A stretch of DNA of 64,000 bases, from the NCBI RefSeq assembly GCF_016405965.1, contig NZ_JAEFCD010000009.1:62001-126000 (forward strand), read 5' to 3'. The translations under genes were made by a program, and so were the position numbers. Positions 26,607 through 36,503 of the stretch are shown here, piece by piece. Origin of the DNA: Alteromonas sp. IB21 (GTDB lineage Bacteria; Pseudomonadota; Gammaproteobacteria; Enterobacterales; Alteromonadaceae). The notes under the pieces are model-generated. The model did not search any database and was not told the origin of the DNA. It saw nothing but the letters and a program-made list of their open reading frames with translations. Position 1 is the first letter of the stretch. Every line of letters begins with the position of its first letter.

Positions 26607-27694
26607 TAAGCAGCTCCTGATGTGTTTAGCAGGTGCTGGCGCGACTTCATCAGTGGCTGAATTTTAGTACCGAAGTCATCCATACCTTTCAAGAAATCAT
26701 CAAACGTGAGCAGTACCCCTTCACAACCCGGAACTGTCGCGATTTCATCGAGCATTGAAGCTACCGACTCATACGAGCCAACTAGCGTTCCCATATTCAG
26801 GTTAACTGCAGACGTGGGGTTGGTCATATCGCGAATGTTAGTGTCTTTGCCCGACTTCTTATCAGCGGCACCTTGGGTTGCCATCCAATCTAAAGCCGAC
26901 TGATCTTTTCCGTCTTTATAGCTTTCCCACTTTGCCATGGCTTTTTCGTCGGTTTCATCAGCAATGACCATGATAAGTACCGCAGAACCTACGCTACGAC
27001 CGTGTTTTTCAGCTGCTTCGGTTAAGCGCGCTGCAGTGGGTGCGAATGCGGTGGGCGTATTCACACCTTTGCCAAAGCAGAAGTTATAGTCGGCGTGGCG
27101 GGCAGAGAAATCCATACCCGCGGCACTTTGGCCCGCGCAGATAAGCGGTATCTTACGCTGAGGTTTAGGCAGCATTCGGCAGTCATCCATTTGGAAGTGC
27201 TCGCCTTTAAAATCACTTTTCCCTGTTTCCCACAGCTCTTTAACCACCGTGATGTATTCATCAAGGTACTCATAGCGATTACCAAAGAATTCGTCGCCAG
27301 GCCACATGCCCATTTGGGAGTACTCGGGCCGCTGCCACCCGGTAACTAAGTTCACGCCAAAGCGGCCGTTAGAAATGGAATCGATAGTGGTTGCCATACG
27401 CGCCATAATCGCTGGCGGTAAAACTAACGTGGCGGCTGTGGCATATAGCTGAATTTTTGAAGTAACGGCAGCAAGACCGGCCATTAGGGTGAACGATTCT
27501 AAGTTGTAATCCCAAAACTCCGTTTCACCCCCAAATCCTCGTAACTTGATCATCGAGAGTGCGAAATCCATATCGTACTTTTCAGCCTTCATCACAATCT
27601 CTTTATTAAGATCGAACGTTGGTTTGAACTGAGGTGAATTTTTAGAAATTAACCAGCCGTTGTTACCAATCGGAATAAATACACCAATATCCAT
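26606..27694 (-). CDS. rutA: Pyrimidine monooxygenase RutA
   Basis: Flavin-dependent, luciferase-like monooxygenase of 362 aa that opens the uracil (or thymine) ring between N3 and C4 to give ureidoacrylate peracid/ureidoacrylate, using reduced flavin from RutF. Landmarks: [17 protein letters not shown] at the start, [35 protein letters not shown] and [12 protein letters not shown], all as in RutA. It is the first gene of the minus-strand rut unit and lies 310 bases from the divergent rutR. It is followed by overlapping rutB. Confidence 0.96.
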   Translation of the reverse strand: MDIGVFIPIGNNGWLISKNSPQFKPTFDLNKEIVMKAEKYDMDFALSMIKLRGFGGETEFWDYNLESFTLMAGLAAVTSKIQLYATAATLVLPPAIMARMATTIDSISNGRFGVNLVTGWQRPEYSQMGMWPGDEFFGNRYEYLDEYITVVKELWETGKSDFKGEHFQMDDCRMLPKPQRKIPLICAGQSAAGMDFSARHADYNFCFGKGVNTPTAFAPTAARLTEAAEKHGRSVGSAVLIMVIADETDEKAMAKWESYKDGKDQSALDWMATQGAADKKSGKDTNIRDMTNPTSAVNLNMGTLVGSYESVASMLDEIATVPGCEGVLLTFDDFLKGMDDFGTKIQPLMKSRQHLLNTSGAA

Positions 27695-28004
27695 GTTGTT
27701 CCCTCTGCTTGTATGCGTTTTGAGCGGTTTACCCCGCTTTTTTTAAGGTTGCCGAATTCAAAACAGTGAAGTGGCAGTATGCCTAGTGAACAGCATAAAG
27801 CAGGCCAATCCATTAACCTTTTATTTATCATAGGCTTAATAAAATCCCAAAATTGAAATTAGACCTGTTGGTTCATTTTGGAACATCAAGTCCAGTGCAA
27901 CTGAACTTAATTGGTGCATTATTATGCAAATGGGTTTATGGCAAGGAAAACTCCGCGTAAACTAGGCTCCAGATCGCAGAAATCCGATTAAGAAGAATTG
28001 AGAA
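27695..28004. promoter_or_regulatory. Divergent rutA/rutR promoter region
   Basis: Gap of 310 bases that must hold both promoters. The best RutR-like candidate is TAGACCTGTTGGTTCA at 27860-27875, but only 10 of the 14 fixed bases of TTGACCA-N2-TGGTCAA match, which is expected by chance many times in a window this size. A second short dyad TGGAACATCAAGTCCA lies at 27880-27895. No clear -35/-10 pair could be fixed by eye. Confidence 0.4.
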
Positions 28005-28679
28005 GTGAGTAAATCTGAAGGATACGTAAGTACAAAAACAGCGAGAGCATTTAGCCCTACAACCCAAAAGCGACGTGAAAAGGCGCTCTTAGAAAAGCGC
28101 ACGCGCATTATGGATGCAGCGCTATCTCTGTTTGCAAAAAACGGCGTAAGCGGTACGACGGTAGAGCAAGTCTCTGAGTTAGCGAATGTCTCCAAGAGTA
28201 ACTTACTCTATTACTTTAAAAGTAAAGACGGTCTTTACTTATCGGTAATCACCCACCTGCTGGATGTATGGTTAACGCCATTGCAAAGCTTTTCTGCAGA
28301 TCAAGAGCCCATTGAAACACTCAGTGAATACATAAAAGTCAAACTTGAAATGTCGAGAGACAACCCCGCCGAATCAAAGCTTTTTTGTATGGAAGTGGTG
28401 CAAGGTGCCCCCCTGCTGTTAAAAGAATTAGAAACGCCGCTTAAAGCATTGCTGGATGCAAAAAGTGCCGTCATCAACGAATGGATTAATGCCGGCAAGC
28501 TAAAATCTGTCGACCCCATACATTTGATATTCAGTATTTGGGCCATTACTCAACACTACGCTGATTTCAGCGTGCAGATAAAAGCTGTTACCGGAAAAGA
28601 CCTAAGCGATCCCGCTTTCTTCGATTCCACGCTGAGTAATATTCAGCATATTATCTTAGACGGGTTAAAACCCGCGTAG
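28005..28679 (+). CDS. rutR: TetR-family pyrimidine regulator RutR
   Basis: TetR-type repressor of 224 aa starting at GTG. The helix-turn-helix (about residues 31-75: IMDAALSLFAKNGVSGTTVE, then ANVSKSNLLYYFKSKDGLY) and the C-terminal ligand domain (ESKLFCMEVVQGAPLLL, LIFSIWAITQHYADFSVQI) match RutR, which in E. coli binds uracil and thymine and controls rut and other pyrimidine and purine genes. It is divergent from rutA. An in-frame ATG further downstream, just before the DNA-binding domain, is less likely because the basic N-terminal tail is usual in RutR. Confidence 0.92.
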   Translation: MSKSEGYVSTKTARAFSPTTQKRREKALLEKRTRIMDAALSLFAKNGVSGTTVEQVSELANVSKSNLLYYFKSKDGLYLSVITHLLDVWLTPLQSFSADQEPIETLSEYIKVKLEMSRDNPAESKLFCMEVVQGAPLLLKELETPLKALLDAKSAVINEWINAGKLKSVDPIHLIFSIWAITQHYADFSVQIKAVTGKDLSDPAFFDSTLSNIQHIILDGLKPA

Positions 28680-28774
28680 CGCTTGGTTAGTTAATTGTGT
28701 AGAGGTGAGAAGCCATAGTTAAGTTAGCCGTATAGGGTAAGTGCTAGGTCGTTTGGAAATCTATTTGCCGTTAC

Positions 28775-29446
28775 TTACAATGGCAATAGTGATGAGTTCT
28801 CTTTTAGAAAACATTCAAGGCGCTCAACACATGTGATAGCCACGCCACCGTAACGCTTTTCAATCAACTGTAAATCATAGAGCTTAGTTAACGACTTATG
28901 CGCGGTAAGTACTGTAACACCTAACCTTTCCGCATAGTCGCTTTGCCGCAAGGGCATAAAAACCTGCTGAGACGTGAGGTAAGATTGATAAATAAGTTTG
29001 GCTAACTGAACGTGAGTAGGCAAACGTCGAATATCGTCTAACCTTTCTAATGCAGCGTGAAGCTTTATTGCCAGTGAACGGGTGATGAATTCAGAAATCG
29101 CGGGGTGCTGACTGATTAGCGAACGAAAAGCGGGCTCTGGCACTTGTATTATTTTGCATTCCGTTAACGCTTGTGCGTGATGCGTTCTTGCAAGTGATGC
29201 ATAGAGTGTGAATTCCCCGAACGTATCCCCCTTTCTTAACACTGTAGTAATTTGATAGCTACCGTCTAAACCATAATTACCTACCTTTATCTCTCCTGAT
29301 AAAACAATAGACAATCCTTTGTTTCTGCTTCCCCTATCGTGAATCGCCGAAGTAGCCGCGTAGGCTCTTACCGTTCCAAAAGATAGGCAAATTTGAATGT
29401 AATCGTCAAGCATAACGGTTTGCTGTATGCCGTGAATGTAAGACAT
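28775..29446 (-). CDS. Crp/Fnr-family transcriptional regulator
   Basis: Regulator of 223 aa with an N-terminal cyclic-nucleotide-binding-type beta barrel (about residues 20-120; GEIKVGNYGLDG, KGDTFGEFTLYASLARTHHA) and a C-terminal winged helix (about 150-205; LRQSDYAERLGVTVLTAHKS). It lacks the N-terminal cysteines of Fnr, and the phosphate-cassette region GEFTLYASLARTHHA differs from Crp, so the signal is unknown. It is divergent from a fatty-acid hydroxylase gene; the short gap holds a 26-base dyad at 29452, a likely site for autoregulation and control of that gene. Confidence 0.87.
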   Translation of the reverse strand: MSYIHGIQQTVMLDDYIQICLSFGTVRAYAATSAIHDRGSRNKGLSIVLSGEIKVGNYGLDGSYQITTVLRKGDTFGEFTLYASLARTHHAQALTECKIIQVPEPAFRSLISQHPAISEFITRSLAIKLHAALERLDDIRRLPTHVQLAKLIYQSYLTSQQVFMPLRQSDYAERLGVTVLTAHKSLTKLYDLQLIEKRYGGVAITCVERLECFLKENSSLLPL

Positions 29447-29451
29447 GAAGG

Positions 29452-29477
29452 AAGAATCTATATAAGTATATATTCTT
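29452..29477. promoter_or_regulatory. Dyad between Crp-like regulator and hydroxylase gene
   Basis: AAGAAT (29452-29457) and ATTCTT (29472-29477) are inverted repeats, with additional TATAT elements inside, so the whole 26 bases are nearly symmetric. It starts five bases before the regulator's start codon and overlaps AT-rich promoter-like sequence. It is a candidate operator for the adjacent Crp-type protein. Confidence 0.45.
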
Positions 29478-29533
29478 AAATGTTAACGCAATGTAAATTG
29501 CTCGGCAACATTCAAATAGCAGGTAATACAATA

Positions 29534-30427
29534 ATGAATTATCAGTGGGCAATTTTGGCGGTGTTCATCACCTTTGCGCTGTTGGAAGCAAAAAACGGTA
29601 GGCTATTTAAAAAGGCCAGCGAAGTCAGTGATGATGGGAAGGTAGAGCTTATCGGTACGTTGCTTTTGTTTGTGGTAACCCAACCTTTTGTTCTGTTTAG
29701 TTCTGCCGCCATCATGGCATTAGCCTTTCCTCAGCTTCAAGGTGCACTTGCCGACTCGCCAGTCCTGATACACATCGCGTTGCTATTGATATTCGATGAC
29801 ATGATGCAATACTGGTGGCACAGGCTTTCGCACTCAACCCGATTTCTCTACAACTTACACCGAGCCCACCACAACGCCAAATATATGAGCGTTCGCATCA
29901 TCTATAGGAACAACTTTTTCTATTACTTATTTATGCCATCGCTTTGGTTTTCTGGCGCGCTAATCTATATGGGATTGGGTTGGACCTACGCCCTTTATTT
30001 AGTGGTTAAGCTTACTGTGATAACTGGCGCTCATGCAGAATGGAAGTGGGATAGATTGCTATATCAAACACCATGGCTACATCCGATTGCTTGGGTGGTA
30101 GAGCGCACTATATCAACGCCATCTACACACAGTGCCCACCATGGCTTAAAAGGGGATGATGGCATTACCAATTACAAAGGTAATTATGGAAATCTGTTAT
30201 TCTTTTGGGATGTGCTATTTGGTACCGCTAAAATCACGCGCCAATATCCTGCGCAATACGGCATAGAGGGCATGTTTTACGCTAACTGGAAAGAGCAACT
30301 GATATGGCCGCTATATAAGACGCCGAGAAAGCCAAAGCAGGTAGAAGCTCAAACCGCCAGTGAGGATTTACCTGCCCTTGACTCAGAACCGCAAACAATG
30401 CACCAGACAGCGAAGAACAATGCTTAA
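29534..30427 (+). CDS. Sterol desaturase / fatty-acid hydroxylase family protein
   Basis: Integral membrane di-iron oxygenase of 297 aa from the ATG at 29534 (MNYQWAILAVFITF), which has an AGG ribosome site; an earlier ATG at 29480 adds 18 polar residues before the first helix. The His clusters that bind two irons are visible: WWHRLSHST, LHRAHHNAKY and THSAHHGLKG. About four to five helices surround them. Such proteins hydroxylate or desaturate lipid chains or isoprenoids; the substrate is unknown. It probably answers to the divergent Crp-like regulator. Confidence 0.88.
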   Translation: MNYQWAILAVFITFALLEAKNGRLFKKASEVSDDGKVELIGTLLLFVVTQPFVLFSSAAIMALAFPQLQGALADSPVLIHIALLLIFDDMMQYWWHRLSHSTRFLYNLHRAHHNAKYMSVRIIYRNNFFYYLFMPSLWFSGALIYMGLGWTYALYLVVKLTVITGAHAEWKWDRLLYQTPWLHPIAWVVERTISTPSTHSAHHGLKGDDGITNYKGNYGNLLFFWDVLFGTAKITRQYPAQYGIEGMFYANWKEQLIWPLYKTPRKPKQVEAQTASEDLPALDSEPQTMHQTAKNNA

Positions 30428-30449
30428 TGTGACGTTAAAAGATTGTAGA

Positions 30450-30469
30450 GGTAGAGTCATAACTCTACC
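30450..30469. terminator. Small hairpin after the hydroxylase gene
   Basis: GGTAGAGT / ACTCTACC with a 4-base loop, 22 bases past the stop codon. No T-run follows (CCCATAATC), so termination here would be weak. Confidence 0.35.
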
Positions 30470-30532
30470 CCCATAATCTAATAAGTTCGTGATAAACTAA
30501 CCGCTCAAATTGAGAAAGAGCAGCGATACGTT

Positions 30533-30751
30533 ATGAACCAACAACCCAACAACCCGCTTCACGGCCTAACGCTTGAGAAAATCGTCACGCAACTTCACGA
30601 ACGATATGGCTGGGATGGGTTGTACTACCGTATCAAAGTGAACTGCTTCAATAACGACCCTTCTATCAAATCATCCCTTAAATTTTTAAGAAAAACACAG
30701 TGGGCAAGAGATAAGGTCGAACAATTGTATATTCAGACCTTTGTCAATTAA
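30533..30751 (+). CDS. VF530-type DNA-binding protein (DUF2132)
   Basis: Protein of 72 aa whose sequence [20 protein letters not shown], then [14 protein letters not shown] and [21 protein letters not shown], is the DUF2132/VF530 family, a compact helical fold first solved for a Vibrio fischeri protein and thought to bind DNA. The basic C-terminal half fits that. The biological role is unknown. Its last eight bases overlap the 3' end of the converging beta-galactosidase gene. Confidence 0.85.
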   Translation: MNQQPNNPLHGLTLEKIVTQLHERYGWDGLYYRIKVNCFNNDPSIKSSLKFLRKTQWARDKVEQLYIQTFVN

Positions 30752-33700
30752 GCGCTATCTCGAACTGATAGTGATAGTCTCTCCAAGGCAGTGTGTATTT
30801 GAACAATGGCGGCGTCATCCATGAGTCTGTACCCGCAACACCACGCTGCTTAAAGTCAATATTGATAAAAGCATTTGGCTTAACCGGGATTTCATGTGGG
30901 TGTAGTCCGGTTTTTTCCGTTGTGTCGTAATCCAGCCAATCTGTGTATTGCGCATTAAAGCCTATCAATGGCCTGCCTTTGAACGTAATAGACGGCGTCT
31001 CTGCATTACTTTTTTCAAAGAAACTCACTTCGTAAACATCCGCTCTATGTCCGTTTTCTTGAGGCCTCACGTAGCCATGGCTTAATTCAGCAATGGGCAT
31101 TGAGTATCGCCCAAAAAATGCAGAGCTTTTGCGATCCCAGTAATTTTCGTGTGGACCACGGCCAAACCATGACGCACTCTCATAAGTGTCGACGAGCTCT
31201 AAGCGATAACCAATTCTAGGAAGCGCTGGGTAATATTGGTTTGGTGCGGCGAGAAACCATGCATCAATCAGTATATTGCCTTCATCCGTCAGGGTATATG
31301 TTGTGTGGTATTCACTTTGTACGGTAGGAAAACGGTGTTTCGTTACAACACTTATGGCCCCGTTTTCTTCTTTTTTAATTATAGAAATTAATTCAGCATG
31401 TTCAGCAACGTCAATCCAAACCTTACTTTTTTGCGGGAATCCCTCACCGAAGTCGTTGTCGGTTGGCGCTCGCCAGAACCAAGGGATCATCGGCGTTTTC
31501 AATACCTCTTTTCCTTTCTTCTGCACTGAAGAAAGCCACCCCGTATTTTTGCTCACCGTGTATTCGTAATCTTTAAAGCGAAGTATCAGTGCAGCACTTC
31601 TCTCTTCAATACCGCCATTTGACTTAACAGCCCCTTTTTCGTTATTTTGAAATGGTTGCGACAGCTGTATTTTTGCAACCACATCTCCTTTTTTACGACC
31701 TAGGGAGTCTGATTTTTTAACAAAGTACAGATTAGTGTGATAACGATTTTCATTTTTCATCTGTGAGATGTTTGGAATGGCTATTGTCGCGCTCTCGCCT
31801 GGTGGTATTGAGAGCGTTTCAACTATTCCACTTTGAAGCACCTGTCCCTGTTCAAGCCTTTCCCATCTGAGATAGACATCGTCGAGCCCGGTAAAGTAAC
31901 GACCATTTCTGATAAGAACCCTGTCAGCACGACTAGAATCCCACTCTGCAAATATGTTTTGATAAATGTGTTGCACCTCATAGGCGTGAGGATGCAATTC
32001 GCGATTAGCGGTGAGTAGACCATTTGCAGAAAAGTTACCGTCGTGATACTGACCTGCTTTTTCAAAATCACCTCCATAACCTTGATATTCGATCCCTTCA
32101 TTTGTTGTGGTGGTTATCGTTTGGTCTACCCAGTCCCAAATGAACCCGCCTTGTAACGATTCATGTTTATAAATGAGATCCCAGTACTCTTTTAAATTCC
32201 CAACCGAATTTCCCATAGCGTGCTGATATTCACACAGTATCATAGGCCGGTCACTGCCTATCTCAACGAAACTCTGCATGAGGTCAAGCGAAGCATACAT
32301 TTGGGCGTAGACGTCGGTATGAGGACGCAGTTGCGCTTGCTCAAACATGATAGGGAGCGATGTTCGTTCTTTAAGCCAGTGATATAAGTATTCGGTGTTG
32401 TCACCATCTCCACTTTCGTTACCCGGTGACAACATCACGACAGACGCATGGTTCTTACTCGCCTCATACATATTGCGAATACGATCCACATACGCGTCTC
32501 GCCACTCAGGCATGTTGACCATGTGATTTTCAGCAATATAACTGTGCCCTTGATTTGCGGCGCCTACGCCATGCGACTCAATGTTCGCTTCATCAACAAG
32601 ATACATTCCATATTCATCAGCTAAGGCGTACCATAGAGGGTGATTCGGATAATGTGAGTTGCGCACCGCATTTATATTGAGCGACTTCATTAGTGTAAGG
32701 TCTTTTCGCATCGACGCTTCTGAAATCACATGGCCGGTGAGGGGATCATGTTCATGACGATTTACCCCTTTGAACAACACAGGTTTGCCATTAATCAGGA
32801 CGTTGCCTCCTTTCAGTTCGCTCGTCCTAAACCCTGCACGAAGCCACACGACCTGTGTGACCTCTTTCGCTTTATTCAGCAGCCTTAGCCTCACCGAGTA
32901 AAGTGCGGGAGACTCATGGCTCCAGAACTGTACCCCTTTTACAACCGTCGGCTGAACGATGGCGACAGACCTATTTTCTTGACTGCTAATCGGCTGGTTA
33001 TCGCGTAAAACCAAATCACCGCTTTCATCATAAACAGTGAAATCAACCATGCTGTTGCTGGCTTGATTCCCTACTATAGAAACCTCTGCTCCAAATAACC
33101 CATTTTGATAATCTGTCGTGGTCGTGGTAGTTAACCTGATATCTTGGATGCGTGTTTGAGGGGTCGCATAGAGATATACATCTCGTTCAATACCGTTTAG
33201 TCGCCACATATCCTGTAGCTCTAAATAACTGCCATCCGACCATCTATAAACTTCAATAGCCATAGTGTTCTGCTTGCCTGGAACGATGAATTCTGTGATA
33301 TCAAATTCAGCGGCAGTTTTACTGTCTTGAGAATATCCAACATATTGCCCATTCACCCACAGTTTAAACGCTGATTTTACAGCGCCTAAATAGGCAATAA
33401 CGGTTTTTCCATTCCATTCTTCAGACACCTCAAAAACCCGTTTATATCGCCCCGTTGTATTGGTGTCACGAGGGATTTTATTAACCGTGAGCGGATTCTC
33501 ATCAGGTGCAAAATCGGCTCGCATATTGACGTAATTAGGCACGCCGTAGCCGTTTAAGGACCAATTTCCGGGCACCTGTATAGTGCCCCAATCAGCTGTT
33601 AAGGCGTCGTTTTCGTAAAAACGCGTAGCACCGGTAAAAGGCGACGAAGACAGTTGAAATTGCCATACACCGTTTAAGTTCAAGTAGTTTTGGGCGTCCC

Positions 33701-33908
33701 ATGGTGTGTAGACGAATTTATTCGGGTCTTGAAAAAAAGAAAAAAAGTGTGATCGTGCTGGAAGACGATTCTCTTGCACAATTGTGGGGTCCTCCCACAG
33801 CGCTTGAACTTCTTCGGAATAAAGATGATGAGAAAATACGCTTACAAACGTAAAAAAAAGCAGGATTACTTTCCTAGGTAACGTCTTAATTTTATTATTT
33901 TTTAGCAC
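30744..33908 (-). CDS. lacZ: Exported GH2 beta-galactosidase
   Basis: Glycoside hydrolase family 2 enzyme of 1054 aa that removes terminal beta-galactosyl residues. Domain order is that of LacZ: sugar-binding jelly roll ([27 protein letters not shown]), two immunoglobulin-like domains, TIM barrel with acid/base Glu498 in [11 protein letters not shown] and nucleophile Glu560 in [13 protein letters not shown], and a C-terminal small-chain domain ([39 protein letters not shown]). Unlike E. coli LacZ it has a signal peptide ([19 protein letters not shown]), so it acts in the periplasm or outside. No sugar transporter is adjacent. A LacI-type operator lies 36 bases before the start. Confidence 0.94.
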   Translation of the reverse strand: MLKNNKIKTLPRKVILLFFTFVSVFSHHLYSEEVQALWEDPTIVQENRLPARSHFFSFFQDPNKFVYTPWDAQNYLNLNGVWQFQLSSSPFTGATRFYENDALTADWGTIQVPGNWSLNGYGVPNYVNMRADFAPDENPLTVNKIPRDTNTTGRYKRVFEVSEEWNGKTVIAYLGAVKSAFKLWVNGQYVGYSQDSKTAAEFDITEFIVPGKQNTMAIEVYRWSDGSYLELQDMWRLNGIERDVYLYATPQTRIQDIRLTTTTTTDYQNGLFGAEVSIVGNQASNSMVDFTVYDESGDLVLRDNQPISSQENRSVAIVQPTVVKGVQFWSHESPALYSVRLRLLNKAKEVTQVVWLRAGFRTSELKGGNVLINGKPVLFKGVNRHEHDPLTGHVISEASMRKDLTLMKSLNINAVRNSHYPNHPLWYALADEYGMYLVDEANIESHGVGAANQGHSYIAENHMVNMPEWRDAYVDRIRNMYEASKNHASVVMLSPGNESGDGDNTEYLYHWLKERTSLPIMFEQAQLRPHTDVYAQMYASLDLMQSFVEIGSDRPMILCEYQHAMGNSVGNLKEYWDLIYKHESLQGGFIWDWVDQTITTTTNEGIEYQGYGGDFEKAGQYHDGNFSANGLLTANRELHPHAYEVQHIYQNIFAEWDSSRADRVLIRNGRYFTGLDDVYLRWERLEQGQVLQSGIVETLSIPPGESATIAIPNISQMKNENRYHTNLYFVKKSDSLGRKKGDVVAKIQLSQPFQNNEKGAVKSNGGIEERSAALILRFKDYEYTVSKNTGWLSSVQKKGKEVLKTPMIPWFWRAPTDNDFGEGFPQKSKVWIDVAEHAELISIIKKEENGAISVVTKHRFPTVQSEYHTTYTLTDEGNILIDAWFLAAPNQYYPALPRIGYRLELVDTYESASWFGRGPHENYWDRKSSAFFGRYSMPIAELSHGYVRPQENGHRADVYEVSFFEKSNAETPSITFKGRPLIGFNAQYTDWLDYDTTEKTGLHPHEIPVKPNAFINIDFKQRGVAGTDSWMTPPLFKYTLPWRDYHYQFEIALN

Positions 33909-33943
33909 ACGTTTTCTCCACCATTGTTTGAAATTTCATTATA

Positions 33944-33957
33944 GGTAAACGTTTACC
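33944..33957. promoter_or_regulatory. LacI-family-type operator upstream of lacZ
   Basis: GGTAAACGTTTACC is a perfect 14-base palindrome with the central CG typical of LacI/GalR-family sites. It lies 36 bases before the beta-galactosidase start codon, a good place for repression. No LacI-family gene is in the window, so the regulator must act from elsewhere. Confidence 0.7.
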
Positions 33958-33987
33958 CCAGGTAAAGCCAAGTGTGAAGGAAATGTA

Positions 33988-34014
33988 AAAAAAGCGGCCT
34001 ACGCCGCTTTTCTC
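33988..34014 (-). terminator. Rho-independent terminator of the metallo-hydrolase gene
   Basis: Stem AAAGCGGC / GCCGCTTT (33991-33998 with 34003-34010), followed on the minus strand by a run of seven T. It ends the gene at 34030 and insulates the lacZ promoter. Confidence 0.85.
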
Positions 34015-34029
34015 TTTTGATTGACACGA

Positions 34030-34920
34030 CTACGCGTCTTTATAGAGCGTTTCTATCCACTTCTCTTCATTAATGAAGTTCCAGCTCCAGTCAGCCCATT
34101 TGTCGTCTAAGCCCATCGCTTTAACATCTTCAAGGGTTTTGCCGCCTTGTTTAAGCGCTTTGACGTAGTCAAACGTTTCGGTGATCATGCTCAAAAACGC
34201 GGTGTATTCCTGCTTGTTGCTCATATCACCGTGACCAGGAATAATGACGGTGTCATCATCAATTTTGGCTAGCAGTTGTTTAACTGAATCCATATAACCT
34301 TCTACGTTTCCACCTGCACCTTGGTCAATGTAAGGAAAGCGTCCGTTGAAGAATAGGTCTCCTGTGTGCATTACATTAGGTTGCTCAAACCACACTACAC
34401 TGTCGCCATCCGTATGCCCTACTGCTAAGTGCATCACGTGAAGGGTTTCACCATTAAAGTAAATTTTAATTCCATCTTCATAAGTGATAGATGGCAGCGC
34501 TTCTGGCTTTATTTTCTCGTCATTAGCTAAGCGAACACGCACATTTTCGTGCGCCAGAATGGTCGCGCCTTTATGGCTGTGGAAAAACGCATTAGAGCCT
34601 GTGTGGTCGCCGTGATAATGCGTGTTTATCACATACTTTGGCTTGTCACTCCCGAGCTCACCAAGCTGGGCCGCTATCTTTTCTGCAAGCGGCGCAAATT
34701 GATCGTCGATGATCAAAACACCGTCTTCCCCAGCAGATACGCCGATATTTCCACCTGCACCTGTAAGCATGTGCACAGAGCCCTTAATTGCCGTCGCTTT
34801 AACTTCGACATCGGCAAACCTATCTTGTGCGTTTGCAGTGTTAATTGTTGAAAAAACAAAAGGGCTCGCAGCAATAAACCCAGCCATAATGCGTGCGCTA
34901 AAACGAGGTGCAGTTTTCAT
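34030..34920 (-). CDS. Periplasmic metallo-beta-lactamase-fold hydrolase
   Basis: Exported zinc hydrolase of 296 aa. A signal peptide ends at TANA (residue 31). The HxHxDH site is complete: His101, His103, Asp105, His106 in NTHYHGDHTGSN, with His in LAVGHTDGDS, Asp in MHTGDLFFNG and His in IPGHGDMS. The C-terminal 50 residues form a helical extension (LEDVKAMGLDDKWADW). This is the group often labelled MBL-fold metallo-hydrolase or cyclase-like in Alteromonadales; it differs from true class B beta-lactamases, and resistance should not be assumed. It is a single gene with its own terminator. Confidence 0.87.
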   Translation of the reverse strand: MKTAPRFSARIMAGFIAASPFVFSTINTANAQDRFADVEVKATAIKGSVHMLTGAGGNIGVSAGEDGVLIIDDQFAPLAEKIAAQLGELGSDKPKYVINTHYHGDHTGSNAFFHSHKGATILAHENVRVRLANDEKIKPEALPSITYEDGIKIYFNGETLHVMHLAVGHTDGDSVVWFEQPNVMHTGDLFFNGRFPYIDQGAGGNVEGYMDSVKQLLAKIDDDTVIIPGHGDMSNKQEYTAFLSMITETFDYVKALKQGGKTLEDVKAMGLDDKWADWSWNFINEEKWIETLYKDA

Positions 34921-34983
34921 TATTATTTCCTTGAAAGAAACCTGTTTATATAAGACCTCTTACACTATGACTTAAATTCACAA

Positions 34984-35232
34984 TTAGATCATTTTTTCAT
35001 CATCGGGAATATTGCCGACATAAGCAAAACGGGGGAGTGTTTCTCCGTCTTTTTCAACCGACTCAACAAACATATCTAGGGGACGAACCCAAAGCGCTTT
35101 CTTACCGTAGCATGGGCGGTATACCACTAGCTTACTTTCATCTTCTGAATGGGTAGCCACTTCGTATACATCGTATAAGTTCCCTTTGTAGTGCTTATAG
35201 CGACCGGGGGTTTTAAGTTGTTTTGAGTCCAT
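34984..35232 (-). CDS. DUF1653 family small protein
   Basis: Protein of 82 aa. The start at 35232 (MDSKQLKTPGRYKHYKGN) has AAGGAC just upstream; a longer frame to 35346 adds residues outside the family. The motif PGRYKHYKGNLYDVYEVATH, then LVVYRPCYGKKALWVRPLDMF, is DUF1653, a single small beta-rich domain found alone or fused to other proteins. The function is not known. It lies downstream of dinB by 147 bases in the same direction and may share its transcript. Confidence 0.85.
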   Translation of the reverse strand: MDSKQLKTPGRYKHYKGNLYDVYEVATHSEDESKLVVYRPCYGKKALWVRPLDMFVESVEKDGETLPRFAYVGNIPDDEKMI

Positions 35233-35379
35233 AATGTCCTTCGGTAAAAGTAGAGTGAAATCGTAAGGGTGTATATGTTGAACGCTTTTTTGTGTAGCAC
35301 CATCGTGTTGAGTATAACAAGCGACTGGGGTAAGGCTATAGCGCATGAGTATTTAACAAAAGCCTGTGGTGTATTTCAC

Positions 35380-36453
35380 CTAACCCTGTTCAAAAGGCAA
35401 CACCAACTGCTGTGTTGATTGGTCAGCGGCAAGGCCTATATGCACGCCCACAAGTCGAATCCCCCGCCCCGTTGCCCGCTCAAAGGCTTCCTGCATGAGT
35501 GTACGAAAATACGCTTCATCGAGTGTGGCACAGCGGTGTTCTACCGTAGTTAGTTGGAAGTCGTTAAACTTAAGCTTAACGCCCTGCGTGCGAATACGTA
35601 CCGGTTTACCCGTTCGCTTCTTGTGATTTTCCATTCGCTCTTGAAGCTTCTCAAACAGGTGCGGCAAAAAATCGAGGCACTGATCGAACGTGTGTATATC
35701 TTCGTTTAACGTGCGTTCTACGCCGATAGACTTGCGTTCACGAGATACGGATAGCTCACGCTCGTCGATCCCGTGAGCACGCTCCCACAGCACACTGCCA
35801 AATTTACCCAGCTCTTTTTGAATGCGCTCAAAAGGGTATTGGCGAACATCGTCGCAGGTATTAAGCCCCATACGCTGAAGCTTTTGCATGGTGACTTTGC
35901 CTACGCCCGGTATTTTCTTTAGTGGCATGTCGCGTACAAACTCATCGAGCTTATCAGGAGTAATAACACAAATTCCATCGGGCTTGTTTTCATCGCTCGC
36001 CACTTTAGCCACAAACTTACAGGGCGCCACTCCTGCTGAAGCGGTAAGGCCTAGTTCGTTTTGTATACGAGCACGTATCTCTTCAGCTATTAATGTAGCA
36101 CTGCCACCACAAAACTCACTGTTGGTAACATCTAGGTAGGCTTCGTCTAATGATAGAGGCTCAATGAGGTCGGTATAGTCAGCAAATATCTTACGTATTT
36201 TTTGCGACTCAGCAGCGTATACATCCATGCGCCCTTTCACTAGAGTGAGGTTAGGACATAGCTTTAAGGCATACGCTGTAGCCATAGCTGAGCGCACACC
36301 AAATTTACGGGCGGGATAGTTACAGGTAGAAATAACCCCTCGACGGTCGGCACTGCCGCCTATCGCAATGGGAATATCGCGCAAGGCTGGGTTGTCGCGC
36401 ATTTCAACTGCGGCGTAAAAACAATCCATGTCGACGTGGATAATTTTTCGCAT
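35380..36453 (-). CDS. dinB: DNA polymerase IV (Y family)
   Basis: Translesion polymerase of 357 aa. The catalytic acids are Asp8 in [14 protein letters not shown] and Asp103/Glu104 in SLDEAYLD. The palm, fingers, thumb ([16 protein letters not shown], the helix-hairpin-helix) and little-finger domain ([14 protein letters not shown]) follow in order. The C-terminus ends QLVLPFEQG, a beta-clamp-binding motif (QLVLPF). A LexA box at 36488 shows SOS control. Length is normal for DinB. Confidence 0.96.
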   Translation of the reverse strand: MRKIIHVDMDCFYAAVEMRDNPALRDIPIAIGGSADRRGVISTCNYPARKFGVRSAMATAYALKLCPNLTLVKGRMDVYAAESQKIRKIFADYTDLIEPLSLDEAYLDVTNSEFCGGSATLIAEEIRARIQNELGLTASAGVAPCKFVAKVASDENKPDGICVITPDKLDEFVRDMPLKKIPGVGKVTMQKLQRMGLNTCDDVRQYPFERIQKELGKFGSVLWERAHGIDERELSVSRERKSIGVERTLNEDIHTFDQCLDFLPHLFEKLQERMENHKKRTGKPVRIRTQGVKLKFNDFQLTTVEHRCATLDEAYFRTLMQEAFERATGRGIRLVGVHIGLAADQSTQQLVLPFEQG

Positions 36454-36487
36454 TACCTGCCTTTGCTATATCGCTACAAACGTAAAA

Positions 36488-36503
36488 CTGTACAAAAAGA
36501 CAG
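36488..36503 (-). promoter_or_regulatory. LexA (SOS) box upstream of dinB
   Basis: CTGTACAAAAAGACAG matches CTGT-N8-ACAG exactly and lies 35 bases before the dinB start codon, as expected for LexA repression of a damage-inducible polymerase. Confidence 0.87.

Noticed and set aside
27860-27875. RutR operator in the rutA/rutR gap
   Set aside because: TAGACCTGTTGGTTCA has only 10 of 14 fixed bases, a level expected by chance dozens of times in this window. Kept only as a weak note in the promoter entry.
30450-30469. Fifth copy of the GGGGTCAGAGTAC repeat
   Set aside because: Arms GGTAGAGT / ACTCTACC only resemble it superficially and lack the GGGGTCAG core.
34030-34920. Class B beta-lactamase (carbapenem resistance)
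   Set aside because: Zinc motif is shared by the whole superfamily; the overall sequence is that of a general periplasmic metallo-hydrolase.
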